A stretch of 64,000 nucleotides of DNA from Caulobacter sp. 73W. GTDB lineage: Bacteria > Pseudomonadota > Alphaproteobacteria > Caulobacterales > Caulobacteraceae. The position numbers and the translations under genes are program-made. The notes beneath the pieces are model-generated. The model was not told the origin of the DNA and did not search any database. It worked only from the letters and a program-made list of their open reading frames with translations. The stretch is from the NCBI RefSeq assembly GCF_041021955.1, contig NZ_CP158375.1:2666001-2730000 (forward strand), given 5' to 3'. Below, in pieces: positions 28,119-38,178 of the stretch; position 1 is the first letter of the stretch, and every line of letters starts with the position of its first letter.

Positions 28119-28392
28119 CCCGCTTGCTCCTGATGTGGGGGAAAGAACTAAACCAGAAGGCCGTTCTAGGAGGGGTGGGTTAAAAGTTCCTGAGTCGGGT
28201 CGGCAAGAATTGCCTCTTCCTGCATTTTTTGCCGAGAGGCAGGCCGAAGAGCTTTTGATGACTTTATACAGGCGCAAAAACCTTTGAAAAAACAGGTGCG
28301 GCAAGTGAGCATCTGTTAACGATATCTGCCGATTATCCCTCACCATGCTGTAGGGCGCGAAAGAACTGTCGCGTCGTTGAGGGGATCTACCG
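28119..28392. promoter_or_regulatory. Upstream region of mcpA/che1 and the divergent small gene
   Basis: 274 bases without a gene. GTTAAC at 28315-28320 contains the TTAAC half of a CtrA site, and TTAA occurs near 28180. The full TTAA-N7-TTAAC element could not be placed with confidence. In C. crescentus mcpA is cell-cycle controlled by CtrA; the same is only inferred here. Confidence 0.35.
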
Positions 28393-30366
28393 ATGAAGCG
28401 TTTCCGGCTCGTCGACTTGCCTTTGATCATCAAGATGGGTTTCGCGCCCGCTTTCGCTCTTCTCATGCTGGCCGTCCTCGCGACGGGGTCCATCGTGGTT
28501 CAGCGCCAGCAATCGGCGGCGCTGAAGCAGGTCGTTGCTGTTGATATGCGGGACAACCTGCGCATCCAGCAGCTGTCCAAGCGGATCGAGGGGGTTCACG
28601 GCGAGCTCTACCTCGCCCTGACCCACGCGGCCGGCCAGATCGAGGTCGAGAACGTCGCCGGTCGGATGACCCACTCCCTGAACGAGATGGACGCGATCAA
28701 GAAGGAGCTCGTCGCGCTCCAGAAGAACGCGGACCCCGCCCAGAAGGGTGACTACGACAAGCTGATCAAGGCCATCGACGAATGCCGCAGCGCCATCGAC
28801 GTGGTGAGCGGCATGATCGGCGTGGACTTCGGCACCGCCGTCGGCTTCGTGGCTCCCTTCGAGGAAGAGTACAAGAAGATGACCGCGATGCTGGACAAGG
28901 TCGTCCAGCAGGAGAACGCGCAGACCGCCGCCCGCGCCGAAGCCGCGGAAAAGGAAGCGGCCGCCGCCCAGACCGCCAGCATCATCGGCAGCATCATCAC
29001 GGTCCTGGCCGTGGCTGGTCTGGCCCTGGTCTCGGTCCTGGCAACCCGGCGCGCCATCAACGACATCGCCCGCGCCACCGAGACCCTGGCCAAGGGTGAC
29101 AACAGCATCGACATCGACCGCCTCGCCCGTAAGGACGAACTGGGCGCGATCGTCGGCTCGCTGGGCATCTTCAAGCAGAACCAGCTGAACCTCGAGCAGA
29201 TGCGCGCCGAGCAGGAAGCGGCCCGCGCCCTCACCGACGAGGAACGCGCCGCCAACGAACGCTCGGCCGCTGAAGCGGCCAAGGTCGCCGCCACCGTCGT
29301 GTCGGAACTGGCCTCGGGCCTCGAGAAGCTGGCCACGGGCGACCTGACCTACCGCGTCACCGCCGAGTTCCCGGGCGACTACCGCAAGCTGAAGGACGAC
29401 TTCAACGGCGCCATCACCCAGATGCAGGAAACCATGAAGGTCATCGCGGCCTCCACGGACGGCCTGCGCACCGGCGCCGACGAAATCGCCCACGCCTCCG
29501 ACGACCTGTCGCGCCGCACCGAGCAGCAAGCCGCCTCTCTGGAAGAGACGGCCGCCGCCCTCGACGAGCTGACCGCCACCGTCAAGCGCACCGCCTCGGG
29601 CGCCAAGCAAGCCTCGGACGTGGTCTCCACGGCCCGCGGCGAAGCCCAGCACTCGGGCGAGGTCGTCCGCCAGGCCGTCTCGGCCATGGGCGAGATCGAG
29701 AACTCCTCGCGCCAGATCGGCAACATCATCGGCGTGATCGACGAGATCGCCTTCCAGACGAACCTGCTGGCCCTGAACGCCGGCGTCGAAGCCGCCCGCG
29801 CTGGTGAAGCCGGCAAGGGCTTCGCGGTCGTCGCCTCCGAAGTGCGGGCCCTGGCCCAGCGCTCCGCCGAAGCGGCCAAGGAGATCAAGGCCCTGATCTC
29901 CTCCTCGTCGCAGCAGGTCGGCTCGGGCGTGAGCCTGGTCGGCCAGACCGGCGAGGCCCTGCAGCGTATCGTCGCCAAGGTCGGCGAGATCGACGCCCTG
30001 GTCACCGAAATCGCGGCCTCGGCCGAAGAGCAGGCCACCGGCCTGCAAGAGGTGAACACGGCCGTCAATCAGATGGACCAAGTGACGCAGCAGAACGCGG
30101 CCATGGTGGAAGAGTCCACCGCCGCCACCCACTCGCTGAAGGGCGAGACGGGCGAGCTGGTGCGCCTGATGAGCCGCTTCCGCGTCGGCGAGGGCGCTCC
30201 CGCCGCCGCCGCGCGTCCGACCATGGCCGACCCGGCCACGCATGCTCCGGCCCGCAACCCGGTCGCCGAGCAACGCGCCAAGCTCAACTCCTTCGCCCGT
30301 CCTGGCGTGTCTGGGGCCAACGCCCTGGCCGCCGCGCCGGCTGAGGACGGCTGGGAAGAGTTCTAA
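28393..30366 (+). CDS. mcpA: Methyl-accepting chemotaxis protein McpA
   Basis: A 657-residue transmembrane chemoreceptor. TM1 is about residues 13-35, a helical periplasmic sensor domain follows (about 36-190), TM2 is about 197-218, then HAMP and a signalling domain whose tip reads [20 protein letters not shown]. It ends in WEEF, matching the xWxxF tether that docks CheR/CheB in other bacteria. First gene of the che1 operon; the order matches C. crescentus. In that species McpA is made in the predivisional cell and degraded at the swarmer-stalked transition; not testable here. Confidence 0.9.
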   Translation: MKRFRLVDLPLIIKMGFAPAFALLMLAVLATGSIVVQRQQSAALKQVVAVDMRDNLRIQQLSKRIEGVHGELYLALTHAAGQIEVENVAGRMTHSLNEMDAIKKELVALQKNADPAQKGDYDKLIKAIDECRSAIDVVSGMIGVDFGTAVGFVAPFEEEYKKMTAMLDKVVQQENAQTAARAEAAEKEAAAAQTASIIGSIITVLAVAGLALVSVLATRRAINDIARATETLAKGDNSIDIDRLARKDELGAIVGSLGIFKQNQLNLEQMRAEQEAARALTDEERAANERSAAEAAKVAATVVSELASGLEKLATGDLTYRVTAEFPGDYRKLKDDFNGAITQMQETMKVIAASTDGLRTGADEIAHASDDLSRRTEQQAASLEETAAALDELTATVKRTASGAKQASDVVSTARGEAQHSGEVVRQAVSAMGEIENSSRQIGNIIGVIDEIAFQTNLLALNAGVEAARAGEAGKGFAVVASEVRALAQRSAEAAKEIKALISSSSQQVGSGVSLVGQTGEALQRIVAKVGEIDALVTEIAASAEEQATGLQEVNTAVNQMDQVTQQNAAMVEESTAATHSLKGETGELVRLMSRFRVGEGAPAAAARPTMADPATHAPARNPVAEQRAKLNSFARPGVSGANALAAAPAEDGWEEF

Positions 30367-30371
30367 GCCCT

Positions 30372-30647
30372 ATGGCTGAGATGACCCTCCCCGAGACCAT
30401 GGACCTCAAGGCTGCGGCCGGATTGAAGGCTTCAATCCTGGCCCAGCGGGGCTCGCCTCTGGAACTGGACGCCTCCGGCGTGCGGCGCCTGGGCGGGCTC
30501 TGCTTGCAGGTGCTCCTGGCGGCTGCGTCAACCTGGCGCACCGATGGACAGAGCTTTTCATTAACCAACCCCTCTGAATCTTTCGCCGAAGCCATTCGCC
30601 TGTTCGGCGCCGACGCGGCGCTCGGAACGGCCACTCATGGAGCCTAA
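30372..30647 (+). CDS. cheX: STAS-domain chemotaxis protein
   Basis: A 91-residue STAS-domain protein (MTLPETMDLKAAAGLK, LELDASGVRRLGGLCLQVL) of the kind found second in alphaproteobacterial che operons, labelled cheX in Caulobacter. The Ser/Thr/Asp around residue 38 fits an anti-sigma-antagonist-like fold; its partner is unknown. It starts 5 bases after mcpA and ends 3 bases before cheYI. Not related to the CheX phosphatase of Thermotoga. Confidence 0.7.
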   Translation: MAEMTLPETMDLKAAAGLKASILAQRGSPLELDASGVRRLGGLCLQVLLAAASTWRTDGQSFSLTNPSESFAEAIRLFGADAALGTATHGA

Positions 30648-30650
30648 GAC

Positions 30651-31019
30651 GTGACCACGCGTACGATCCTGACGGTTGATGACTCCCGCACCATGCGGGA
30701 CATGCTGCGGATGGCGCTCGCCAGCGCGGGCTTCAACGTGGTCGAAGCCGTCGACGGCGAACACGGTCTTGAGGTTCTGTCGGCCCACAAGCCGGACGTG
30801 ATCATCACCGACATCAACATGCCCAAGCTCGATGGCTTCGGCTTCATCGAGGCCGTGCGGGTGGACGACAGCCACCGCGCCACCCCGATCCTGGTGCTGA
30901 CCACCGAGAGCGACCCCGCCAAGAAGGAGCGCGCTCGTGCGGCCGGCGCCACCGGCTGGATCGTGAAGCCCTTCAACCCCGACAAGCTCGTCGAAGCCAT
31001 CCGCCGGGTCGCGGCTTAA
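30651..31019 (+). CDS. cheYI: Chemotaxis response regulator CheYI
   Basis: A 122-residue single receiver domain. It has the acidic pair in VDDSRTM, the phosphoacceptor Asp in IITDINMPKLDG, Thr in VLTTES and Lys in IVKPFNPDKL, all conserved, so it should accept phosphate from CheAI. Position between cheX and cheAI matches C. crescentus. Confidence 0.9.
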   Translation: MTTRTILTVDDSRTMRDMLRMALASAGFNVVEAVDGEHGLEVLSAHKPDVIITDINMPKLDGFGFIEAVRVDDSHRATPILVLTTESDPAKKERARAAGATGWIVKPFNPDKLVEAIRRVAA

Positions 31020-31044
31020 GCAAACAAAGCGCGGGGGCGTCGGG

Positions 31045-33330
31045 ATGGACGAACTAGAGGCCATCAAGGTCACCTTCTTCCAGGAGTGCGAGGAGCTGCT
31101 CGCCGATCTGGAAGGCGGACTCCTGGCCATGCAGGACGGCACGAGCGACGGTGAGACCGTCAACGCCGTGTTCCGGGCCGTGCATTCGATCAAGGGCGGC
31201 GCTGGGGCGTTCGGCCTGGATCCGCTCGTTCGTTTCGCGCACGTCTTCGAGACCCTGCTGGACAGCGTCCGCAGCGGCGACGTCGAGGCCTCCCACGACC
31301 TGGTGGCGCTGCTGCTGCGCGCCTCGGACGTCCTGGCCGACCACGTCAGCGCCGCGCGCGGCATGGGCGACGTGGACGAGGCTCTTTCGCACGCCATGGC
31401 CGCCGAGCTCGAAGCCTGGGACGGCCAGGGCCGCGCGGCCGCACCCGCGACTCCGGCCGCCGGCGGCGATGATGATTTCGATCTCGGCTCCGGCGTCGCC
31501 GCCGAGCTGGACGACATGGATTTCGGCTTCACGCCGATGACCATCTCGGTCGAGGAGCAGGCTGGCGCGGGCGAAGAAGCCGCCGCCGGCTGGCTGGTGG
31601 TCATCCAGCCCAAGTCCGACCTCTACCGCAAGGCCAACGAGAGCCTGCTGCTGCTCCGCGAACTGGAGCGCCTGGGTCCGATCGAGACGATCCTGGACGA
31701 CGCCGCCCTGCCGGACCTGGCCGACATGGATCCGGAAGCCTCTTACCTGACCTTCAAGGTCAAGGTGACGACCGACAAGAGCGAAGCCGACGTCCGCGAA
31801 GTGTTCGAATTCGTCGACGGCGACTGCGATCTGACCATCACGCCGCTGTCGGCTGGCGATGCGCCGGCCGCCTTCGAAGCCGCCGCGCCCGAGCCGGTCG
31901 CGACCGCCGAGCCGGAGGTCGATGTCGCCGCCCTGATCAGCGCCGCCACGGCCGCGCCGGCTCCCGAGCCGGTCGCCGCCCCGGCCCCGGTCGCCGCGGC
32001 ACCCGCCGCTTCCGCCCCGGCTCCGGTCGCCATGACCCCGGCCGCCGCCGCGGCCGTCGCCGCCAAACCCGCCGCCGCCGCGCCCGCCAAGGCGCCGCTG
32101 GAAGCCCCTGGCCCCGGGCAGTCGGTCATCCGCGTCGACCCCGAGCGTATCGACCGCCTGATCGACCTGGTGTCGGAGCTGGTCATCAACCAGGCCATGA
32201 TCGCCCAGCGCGTCGCCGAGCATGGCATCGCGCAGTCCTCCAACCTCGCCATCGGCCTCGACGAACTCGAGCAGCTGACCCGCGAGATCCAGGACAGCGT
32301 CATGGCCATCCGCGCCCAGCCGGTGAAGTCAGTGTTCCAGCGCATGCCGCGCCTGGTCCGCGAAGTCGCCTCGATGGTCGGCAAGCAGGTTCGCCTCGTC
32401 ATGGAGGGCGAGGGCACCGAAGTCGACAAGACCGTGATCGAGCGTCTGTCCGACCCGATCACGCACATGCTGCGCAACGCCATCGACCACGGGCTCGAGA
32501 ACCCGGACGAGCGTCGCGAAGTCGGCAAGCCGGTCGAAGGCGTCATCAAGCTGCAGGCCCTGCATCGCGGCGGCCGCATCGTGATCGAAGTCACTGACGA
32601 CGGCCGCGGCATCAACCGTCCGCGCGTGCAGAAGATCGCGGTCGACAAGGGCCTGATCGCGCCTGACCTGACCCTGACCGACGAAGAGATCGACAACCTG
32701 ATCTTCCTTCCCGGCTTCTCCACCGCCGACAAGGTGTCGGACGTGTCGGGCCGCGGGGTCGGCATGGACGTGGTGCGCCGGTCGGTGCAGGCCCTGGGCG
32801 GCCGCATCTCGATCAGCTCGCGTCCGGGCCATGGCTCGACCTTCACCCTCAGCCTGCCGCTGACCCTGGCCGTCCTTGACGGCATGGTGGTCGAGGTCGC
32901 CGGCCAGACCCTGGTCGTGCCGCTGGCCGCCATTGTCGAGAGCCTGCGTCCCAAGCCGGAGGAAGTCCGCGCCCTCGGGCCGACGGGCGCCGTCCTGGCC
33001 GTGCGCGACAGCTTCGTGCCGCTGGTCGATATCGGCAGCACCATGGGCTACCGCGCCAACGCCCCGGACCCGACCGACGGCGTCGTCCTGCTGGTCGAAG
33101 GCGAGGACGGCGGCAAGGCCGCGCTCGTGGCCGACAACATCCAGGGCCAGCGCCAGGTCGTCATCAAGTCGCTGGAAGCCAACTACCAGCAGGTGGAAGG
33201 CGTCGCCGCCGCCACCATCCTGGGCGACGGCCGCGTGGCCCTCATCCTCGACGTCGATGCGGTGATCAACCTGCGTCGCCGCGAGGCGCCCGCCCCCAAG
33301 CCTACTGAACCCATGATCGCAGCGGAATAG
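31045..33330 (+). CDS. cheAI: Chemotaxis histidine kinase CheAI
   Basis: A 761-residue CheA. P1 HPt with phospho-His H47 ([12 protein letters not shown]); a P2-like domain (about 185-275); an Ala/Pro-rich linker (about 280-350); P3 dimerisation; P4 ATPase with [20 protein letters not shown] and [10 protein letters not shown]5 CheW-like domain at the C-terminus. It phosphorylates CheY proteins and CheBI in response to receptor arrays. The low-complexity linker is long but ordinary for the family. Confidence 0.95.
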   Translation: MDELEAIKVTFFQECEELLADLEGGLLAMQDGTSDGETVNAVFRAVHSIKGGAGAFGLDPLVRFAHVFETLLDSVRSGDVEASHDLVALLLRASDVLADHVSAARGMGDVDEALSHAMAAELEAWDGQGRAAAPATPAAGGDDDFDLGSGVAAELDDMDFGFTPMTISVEEQAGAGEEAAAGWLVVIQPKSDLYRKANESLLLLRELERLGPIETILDDAALPDLADMDPEASYLTFKVKVTTDKSEADVREVFEFVDGDCDLTITPLSAGDAPAAFEAAAPEPVATAEPEVDVAALISAATAAPAPEPVAAPAPVAAAPAASAPAPVAMTPAAAAAVAAKPAAAAPAKAPLEAPGPGQSVIRVDPERIDRLIDLVSELVINQAMIAQRVAEHGIAQSSNLAIGLDELEQLTREIQDSVMAIRAQPVKSVFQRMPRLVREVASMVGKQVRLVMEGEGTEVDKTVIERLSDPITHMLRNAIDHGLENPDERREVGKPVEGVIKLQALHRGGRIVIEVTDDGRGINRPRVQKIAVDKGLIAPDLTLTDEEIDNLIFLPGFSTADKVSDVSGRGVGMDVVRRSVQALGGRISISSRPGHGSTFTLSLPLTLAVLDGMVVEVAGQTLVVPLAAIVESLRPKPEEVRALGPTGAVLAVRDSFVPLVDIGSTMGYRANAPDPTDGVVLLVEGEDGGKAALVADNIQGQRQVVIKSLEANYQQVEGVAAATILGDGRVALILDVDAVINLRRREAPAPKPTEPMIAAE

Positions 33331-33335
33331 ACATC

Positions 33336-33800
33336 ATGATCGACCAAACCACCGCCGTCGGCGAGCGTCGCGAACTGATCTCCTTCCGGGTCGGCCAGCA
33401 GGAGTACTGCGTGGACATCATGGCCGTCCGCGAGATCCGGGGCTGGAGCCCCGCCACCTCGCTGCCCCAGTCGCCCAATTACATGCGCGGCGTCATCAAC
33501 CTGCGTGGCGCCGTCCTGCCCATCATGGACCTGTCCTCGCGCCTGGGCCTGGGCTCGGCCGAGCCGACCGTCCGCCACGTGATCATCGTGGTGAAGGTGC
33601 AGGAGCGGATGATGGGCCTGCTGGTCGACGCCGTTTCCGACATCCTGTCGATCACCGACGATCTGGTTCAGCCGACGCCGGACGTGGCCTGCGACCGCGT
33701 CCGCAGCTTCGTGCGCGGCATCATCTCGCTGGAAGGGCGGATGATCAGCGAGATCTCGCTCGACCGTCTGCTGCCCGAACGGGAGGCGCTCGCCGCATGA
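33336..33800 (+). CDS. cheWI: Chemotaxis coupling protein CheWI
   Basis: A 154-residue CheW coupling protein linking receptors to CheAI. Family landmarks: [39 protein letters not shown] and [11 protein letters not shown]. Overlaps cheRI by 4 bases (ATGA). Confidence 0.95.
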   Translation: MIDQTTAVGERRELISFRVGQQEYCVDIMAVREIRGWSPATSLPQSPNYMRGVINLRGAVLPIMDLSSRLGLGSAEPTVRHVIIVVKVQERMMGLLVDAVSDILSITDDLVQPTPDVACDRVRSFVRGIISLEGRMISEISLDRLLPEREALAA

Positions 33801-34666
33801 CGATGGCCCCGGCTGTCCGATCAAAGGCCGCCCTCGTCGAGGGCGAGTTCCACTTCACGGCGGACGATTTCCGACAGATCGCCCAGATCATGTACGACCA
33901 GGCTGGCATCAGCCTGGCCGACAGCAAGGCCACGCTCGTGTATTCGCGCCTGGCCAAGCGTCTGCGCATCCTCGGCATGGACAGCTTCAAGGCCTACTGC
34001 GCCCTGGTCCTGCAGGACCGGGAAGAGGCGCAGAACATGCTTCGCGCCCTGACCACCAACGTCACCCGCTTCTTCCGCGAGCCGCACCACTTCGACGACC
34101 TGCGCGACCATGTGCTGGTGCCGATGGCGGACGAAGTGCGTCGCGGCGGCCGCCTGCGCCTGTGGTCCGCCGCCTGCTCCAGCGGGCAGGAGCCGTACTC
34201 CATGGCCCTGACCGTGCTGTCGGTGTTCCCGAACGCGGCCGATCTCGACATCAAGATCCTGGCCACCGACATCAACTCCAACGTCGTGGCGACCGGCAAG
34301 GCCGCCGTTTACGACGAGTCCCAGATCGAGCCGGTCCCAGGTCCCGTCCGCAATCAATTCTTCGAGCGCGACCCCAGCGCCAAGGGCATGTGGCGCGTCG
34401 GCGCTGCGGCCCGCGGCATGGTCAGCTTCAAGGAACTCAACCTGATCGGCGACTGGCCGATGAAAGGACCGTTTCACGCCGTGTTTTGCCGCAACGTCGT
34501 CATCTATTTCGACGAACCGACCCAGGAGCGGATCTGGACGCGCTTCGCGCCCCTCATCGCCGATGGCGGCCGCCTGTACATCGGCCACTCCGAACGTGTT
34601 CCCGCCACCAACACCTCCTTCGAGAGCAACGGTCTGACCTCGTACCGCAAGGTGGGAGGCCGCTAA
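33797..34666 (+). CDS. cheRI: Chemoreceptor methyltransferase CheRI
   Basis: A 289-residue CheR. N-terminal helical domain, then the SAM-binding fold with [18 protein letters not shown], the TDINSNVV segment and FCRNVVIYF. It methylates glutamates on McpA and its relatives. Its stop overlaps the cheBI start as TAATG. Confidence 0.95.
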   Translation: MTMAPAVRSKAALVEGEFHFTADDFRQIAQIMYDQAGISLADSKATLVYSRLAKRLRILGMDSFKAYCALVLQDREEAQNMLRALTTNVTRFFREPHHFDDLRDHVLVPMADEVRRGGRLRLWSAACSSGQEPYSMALTVLSVFPNAADLDIKILATDINSNVVATGKAAVYDESQIEPVPGPVRNQFFERDPSAKGMWRVGAAARGMVSFKELNLIGDWPMKGPFHAVFCRNVVIYFDEPTQERIWTRFAPLIADGGRLYIGHSERVPATNTSFESNGLTSYRKVGGR

Positions 34667-35703
34667 TGACCATCAAGGTTCTCGTCGTCGACGACTCCCC
34701 GACCATGCGGGGCCTGATCACGGCCGCCCTGCGCCGCGATCCCGAGATCGAAGTCGTGGGTTCGGCCGGCGACCCGTTCGAAGCCCGCGGCGCCATCAAG
34801 GCGCTCAATCCCGACGTCGTCACCCTCGACATCGAGATGCCCAACATGAACGGCCTCGAATTCCTCGAGAAGATCATGCGCCTGCGGCCGATGCCGGTGG
34901 TCATGGTGTCCAGCCTGACCCAGGCCGGCGCCGACGTGACCCTGCGCGCGCTGGAGATCGGCGCCGTCGACTGCGTGGGCAAGCCCACCGGCAACGTCAC
35001 CGCCGGCGAAGGCCTGGCCGAGATCGCCTCGAAGGTGAAGAACGCCGCCCGGGCCACCGTGCGCGCCACCATGAGCGCCGCCGCCAAGGCCCCGGCCAAG
35101 CCGGTTCGCGCCAAGGAATTCACGCCCTCGGGCGACCTGGTGGCCATCGGTTCATCCACGGGCGGGGTCGAAGCCCTGCTGACCGTGCTGAACAACTATC
35201 CGGCCAACTGCCCGCCGACCGTGATCACCCAGCACATGCCCGCGGCCTTCACGGCCAGCTTCGCGGCGCGCCTGGGCCGGGCCTGCAACGCCAAGGTCTA
35301 TGAGGCCCGCGACGGTGACGTGCTGGAGCCGGGCAAGGTCTATGTGGCTCCGGGCGGGGCGACCCACCTGGAGATCAGCCGGTCCGCCGGCCTACGCTGC
35401 CGCCTGACGGACGGCGACCCGGTCAGCGGGCACCGTCCCTCGGTGGACGTGATGTTCAAGTCCGTCGCCTCCGTCATGGGCGACAAGGCTGTGGGCGTCA
35501 TCCTGACCGGCATGGGCCGCGACGGCGCGCAGGGGCTTCTTGCCATGCGCCAGGCCGGAGCCCGCACGATCGGTCAGGACGAGTCCACCTGCGTCGTCTA
35601 CGGAATGCCGCGCGCCGCCTATGAAATGGGGGCTGTCGAAAAGCAGCTGTCCCTCTCGGCGATCGGCTCCACCATCCTCGATCTCTCTTCTGCGAAACGT
35701 TGA
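34666..35703 (+). CDS. cheBI: Chemoreceptor methylesterase/deamidase CheBI
   Basis: A 345-residue CheB. Receiver domain with phosphoacceptor D55 ([13 protein letters not shown]), a linker, then the esterase domain with catalytic Ser in [11 protein letters not shown], His in [14 protein letters not shown] and Asp in GMGRDGAQG. The start was set at the ATG overlapping the cheRI stop; the longer open frame upstream is in the shadow of cheRI. Intact, unlike the second cheB at 54 kb. Confidence 0.95.
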   Translation: MTIKVLVVDDSPTMRGLITAALRRDPEIEVVGSAGDPFEARGAIKALNPDVVTLDIEMPNMNGLEFLEKIMRLRPMPVVMVSSLTQAGADVTLRALEIGAVDCVGKPTGNVTAGEGLAEIASKVKNAARATVRATMSAAAKAPAKPVRAKEFTPSGDLVAIGSSTGGVEALLTVLNNYPANCPPTVITQHMPAAFTASFAARLGRACNAKVYEARDGDVLEPGKVYVAPGGATHLEISRSAGLRCRLTDGDPVSGHRPSVDVMFKSVASVMGDKAVGVILTGMGRDGAQGLLAMRQAGARTIGQDESTCVVYGMPRAAYEMGAVEKQLSLSAIGSTILDLSSAKR

Positions 35704-35706
35704 AAC

Positions 35707-36096
35707 ATGCCCGCCGCATCCTCCATCTCCGTTCTGGTCGTCGATGATCAGCTCACCATGCGGGCCCTGGTCCGCAACGGTCTGCAGCAGATCGGTTTTC
35801 GCGATGTCCGCGAGGCCGCCGACGGCGAAGAAGCCCTGAAGAACGTCGTCGCCAAGCCGGTCAACCTGATCATCTCGGACTTCAACATGCCGAAGATGGA
35901 CGGGCTGGCGCTGCTGCGCGCCGTGCGTGCCCACCCGCCGATCAGCAAGACCGCCTTCGTCATGCTCACCGGCCGGGCCGACCGCGAACTGGTCCAGCGC
36001 GCCGTGCAGTTCGGGGTCAACAACTACCTCGTCAAACCCTTCACCGTGCAGGTCCTGCGCGAGAAGATCGAACAGGTCTTCGGACAGCTCACATGA
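35707..36096 (+). CDS. cheYII: Chemotaxis response regulator CheYII
   Basis: A 129-residue receiver domain with VVDDQLTMR, phosphoacceptor Asp in [19 protein letters not shown] and Lys in [10 protein letters not shown]. Of the three CheY-like proteins encoded here it looks closest to the canonical motor-binding CheY; in C. crescentus CheYII is the main chemotaxis output. Overlaps cheD by ATGA. Confidence 0.85.
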   Translation: MPAASSISVLVVDDQLTMRALVRNGLQQIGFRDVREAADGEEALKNVVAKPVNLIISDFNMPKMDGLALLRAVRAHPPISKTAFVMLTGRADRELVQRAVQFGVNNYLVKPFTVQVLREKIEQVFGQLT

Positions 36097-36656
36097 CCCC
36101 TGGCCGGCCCGAGCCGACAACTCCGGAATACACGCGCAAGGTCCATGTGACCCAGGGCGAGCAACACGTCACCAACGACCCGGGTGTCGTGATGACGACC
36201 GTGCTCGGCTCGTGCATCGCCGCGTGCATCCGCGACCCGCAGGCCGGGATCGGCGGCATGAATCACTTCCTGCTGCCCGACGACGGCGGCGGTCGCGGGG
36301 GCGACTCCGTGCGGTTCGGCGCGTACGCCATGGAATTGCTGATCAACGACCTCCTCAAGCAGGGCGCGCGTCGCGACCGCCTGGAGGCCAAGATCTTCGG
36401 CGGCGGCAAGCTGTTCGACGGCCTGTCCGACGTGGGCGCCAGCAACGCTGACTTCGCAGAGCGTTTCCTGCGCGACGAAGGCATTCCGATCGTCTCGTCC
36501 AGCACCGGCGGCCCCTCGGCCCGCCGCGTGGAGTTCTGGCCCGTCAGCGGCCGGGTGCGTCAGCGCCTGGTGGCGGTGGACCAGACCCCGCAGGAGGTCC
36601 GTCGTCCCGCCGCTCCGCCGCCGGCTTCGACGTCCGGCGATCTGGAACTGTTCTGA
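36093..36656 (+). CDS. cheD: Chemoreceptor glutamine deamidase CheD
   Basis: A 187-residue CheD. The catalytic Cys is in [11 protein letters not shown], the His in GGMNHFLLP, and the family FGGGKLF and [13 protein letters not shown] segments follow. It deamidates receptor glutamines and may dock to CheY/CheC in other species. The C-terminal 30 residues are Pro/Ala-rich. Confidence 0.9.
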   Translation: MTPGRPEPTTPEYTRKVHVTQGEQHVTNDPGVVMTTVLGSCIAACIRDPQAGIGGMNHFLLPDDGGGRGGDSVRFGAYAMELLINDLLKQGARRDRLEAKIFGGGKLFDGLSDVGASNADFAERFLRDEGIPIVSSSTGGPSARRVEFWPVSGRVRQRLVAVDQTPQEVRRPAAPPPASTSGDLELF

Positions 36657-36665
36657 GGCGCGGCC

Positions 36666-37055
36666 ATGTCGAGCTCGACCCGTCCTCTGCCCCTGCTCAC
36701 GCCCGAAGAAGCCGGCAACCTGCCGCTGGGCGAGCTGTCGCGCCGCCTGGCCGCCGAGCTTTCGGCGGCTGCCGCGATCTGCCGCGAGTGCGAGGTTCTG
36801 GCCGGCGACCTGGCCAAGGACGGGATGACCGCCGCCAGCATGACCCGCCTGCAGGCGCTGGATGAACTGACCCAGCGGCTGGCCGGCCTGTCCTGCGTGC
36901 TGGAACGGATCAGCGAGCACGCCAACGGCGAGTGGAGCCTGCAACTGGAGCCTCTGCTGAAGGGACTTGGCCTGTCGGACCTGGTGGGGCGTCTGAGCAC
37001 GGCCGACGGCGAACCGGAGTGGGACCGCCAGGCCGGCGAACCGGACATCTGGTAG
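36666..37055 (+). CDS. cheU: Che-operon protein CheU
   Basis: A 129-residue, mostly helical cytoplasmic protein with no known domain (AGNLPLGELSRRLAAELSAA, LQALDELTQRLAGLSCVLER). Named only by position: it fills the cheU slot between cheD and cheYIII in the Caulobacter order. Two coiled-coil-like stretches (about 20-60, 65-95). Function unknown. Confidence 0.65.
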   Translation: MSSSTRPLPLLTPEEAGNLPLGELSRRLAAELSAAAAICRECEVLAGDLAKDGMTAASMTRLQALDELTQRLAGLSCVLERISEHANGEWSLQLEPLLKGLGLSDLVGRLSTADGEPEWDRQAGEPDIW

Positions 37056-37059
37056 GCGG

Positions 37060-37668
37060 ATGTCCCTCGCCTCCGCCCTTCAATCCGCCACGCGAATCCA
37101 GCTCGACCAGGCCTCGGTCCTGGTCCTCGACGACAATGGCCAGTCGCTCGATATCCTCTGCCAGGTCGTCTATGGCTTTGGCGTGCGCAACGTGCACCGG
37201 GCCGAGACCGTCGAGCAGGCCAAGGAGCACGTCGCCAGCCAGACCCTGGACCTGATCCTGTCGGACGTTCAGATGCCCGAGCCGGACGGCTACGACTTCG
37301 TCCACTGGCTGCGGCGCGAGGCCAAGGAGCCGAACCGGTTCGCGCCGGCCATCCTGATCACCGGTCACACCCGCCAGTCGCAGGTTCTGAAGGCCCGCGA
37401 CAGCGGCGCCACGTTCACCGTCGCGAAACCGCTGACCCCCAAGGTGCTTCTTGAGCGGATCATCTGGATCGCGCGCGAGGACCGCATGTTCATCGAGTGC
37501 GACTCCTATATGGGCCCCGATCGGCGCTTCAAGTTCGAAGGCCCGCCGGCCGGGACCGAAGGCCGCCGCCACGACGACCTGCCGCCCGAGGTCAGCAGCG
37601 TCATGGGCGAGAACCTGTCGCAGGACGAAATCAACGGCTTCATGAAGCCCGCAAAGGTCTCGATATGA
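37060..37668 (+). CDS. cheYIII: CheY-like response regulator with C-terminal extension (CheYIII)
   Basis: A 202-residue protein. The receiver domain (about residues 18-140) has VLDDNGQ, phosphoacceptor Asp in ILSDVQMPEPDG, LITGHT and Lys in VAKPLTPK. A 60-residue tail follows with a basic stretch (YMGPDRRFKFEGPP). Occupies the cheYIII slot. In C. crescentus a group of CheY-like 'Cle' proteins with arginine-rich segments bind c-di-GMP and tune the motor or adhesion; whether this one belongs is inference from the basic tail and position. Overlaps cheE by ATGA. Confidence 0.75.
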   Translation: MSLASALQSATRIQLDQASVLVLDDNGQSLDILCQVVYGFGVRNVHRAETVEQAKEHVASQTLDLILSDVQMPEPDGYDFVHWLRREAKEPNRFAPAILITGHTRQSQVLKARDSGATFTVAKPLTPKVLLERIIWIAREDRMFIECDSYMGPDRRFKFEGPPAGTEGRRHDDLPPEVSSVMGENLSQDEINGFMKPAKVSI

Positions 37669-38135
37669 GTGTCGCGCGTACCTTCCACGTGCCCAACCGG
37701 CTTGGCGCGGTCATGCGTCGTTCCGGAGGGATCCGCGCGAGCGAGGCGATCGAGCGCGCCGAGGCGGGCGTCGAGCAGTTCCGCGACGAGTGCCTGAAGA
37801 CCATCGGACAGGTGATGACCGAGCTGGACGAACGTTTCGGCCCGACTGCCGAGCGCGAGGGCGCTGATTTCGAGGCGCTCTACACCCTCGTTCTGAAGAT
37901 GATCGACGTCAGCGGCTTTGTGTCCCACACCGGCCTCGACCGCGCGGCCGTGTCCATGTGCACCCTCGTCGACACCATGTCCGAGCGTGGCCGCTGGCGC
38001 TGGCCGGCGGTGGACGTGCATCTGGACGCCATGCGCCTGCTGTGGACCCAGGGCGACACCCTGGCCGAGGGCGAGCGCGAGGCCGTGATCGACGGCCTCT
38101 ACAAGGTCAGCAAGCACAAGCCCGCATCGGAATAG
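37665..38135 (+). CDS. cheE: Che-operon protein CheE
   Basis: A 156-residue, all-helical soluble protein (FRDECLKTIGQVMTELDERF, MCTLVDTMSERGRWRWPAVD) with no recognised domain, in the last slot of the che1 operon where Caulobacter has cheE. Function unknown; co-translation with cheYIII is likely from the 4-base overlap. A GC-rich hairpin follows. Confidence 0.65.
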   Translation: MSVARTFHVPNRLGAVMRRSGGIRASEAIERAEAGVEQFRDECLKTIGQVMTELDERFGPTAEREGADFEALYTLVLKMIDVSGFVSHTGLDRAAVSMCTLVDTMSERGRWRWPAVDVHLDAMRLLWTQGDTLAEGEREAVIDGLYKVSKHKPASE

Positions 38136-38141
38136 GGGAAA

Positions 38142-38175
38142 GGGCCGCGCCGCCGTTGGTCGGCGGGGGCCGCCC
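38142..38175. terminator. GC-rich hairpin between che1 and the cellulose operon
   Basis: Nested inverted repeats between convergent operons: inner CCGCCG-TTGGT-CGGCGG (38150-38155, 38161-38166) and outer GGGC (38142-38145) with GCCC (38172-38175). No T-run on either side. Confidence 0.5.
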
Positions 38176-38178
38176 GGA

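Noticed and set aside
28315..28320. CtrA box upstream of mcpA
   Set aside because: Only the TTAAC half could be seen; the full spaced element was not found, so it is mentioned but not claimed.
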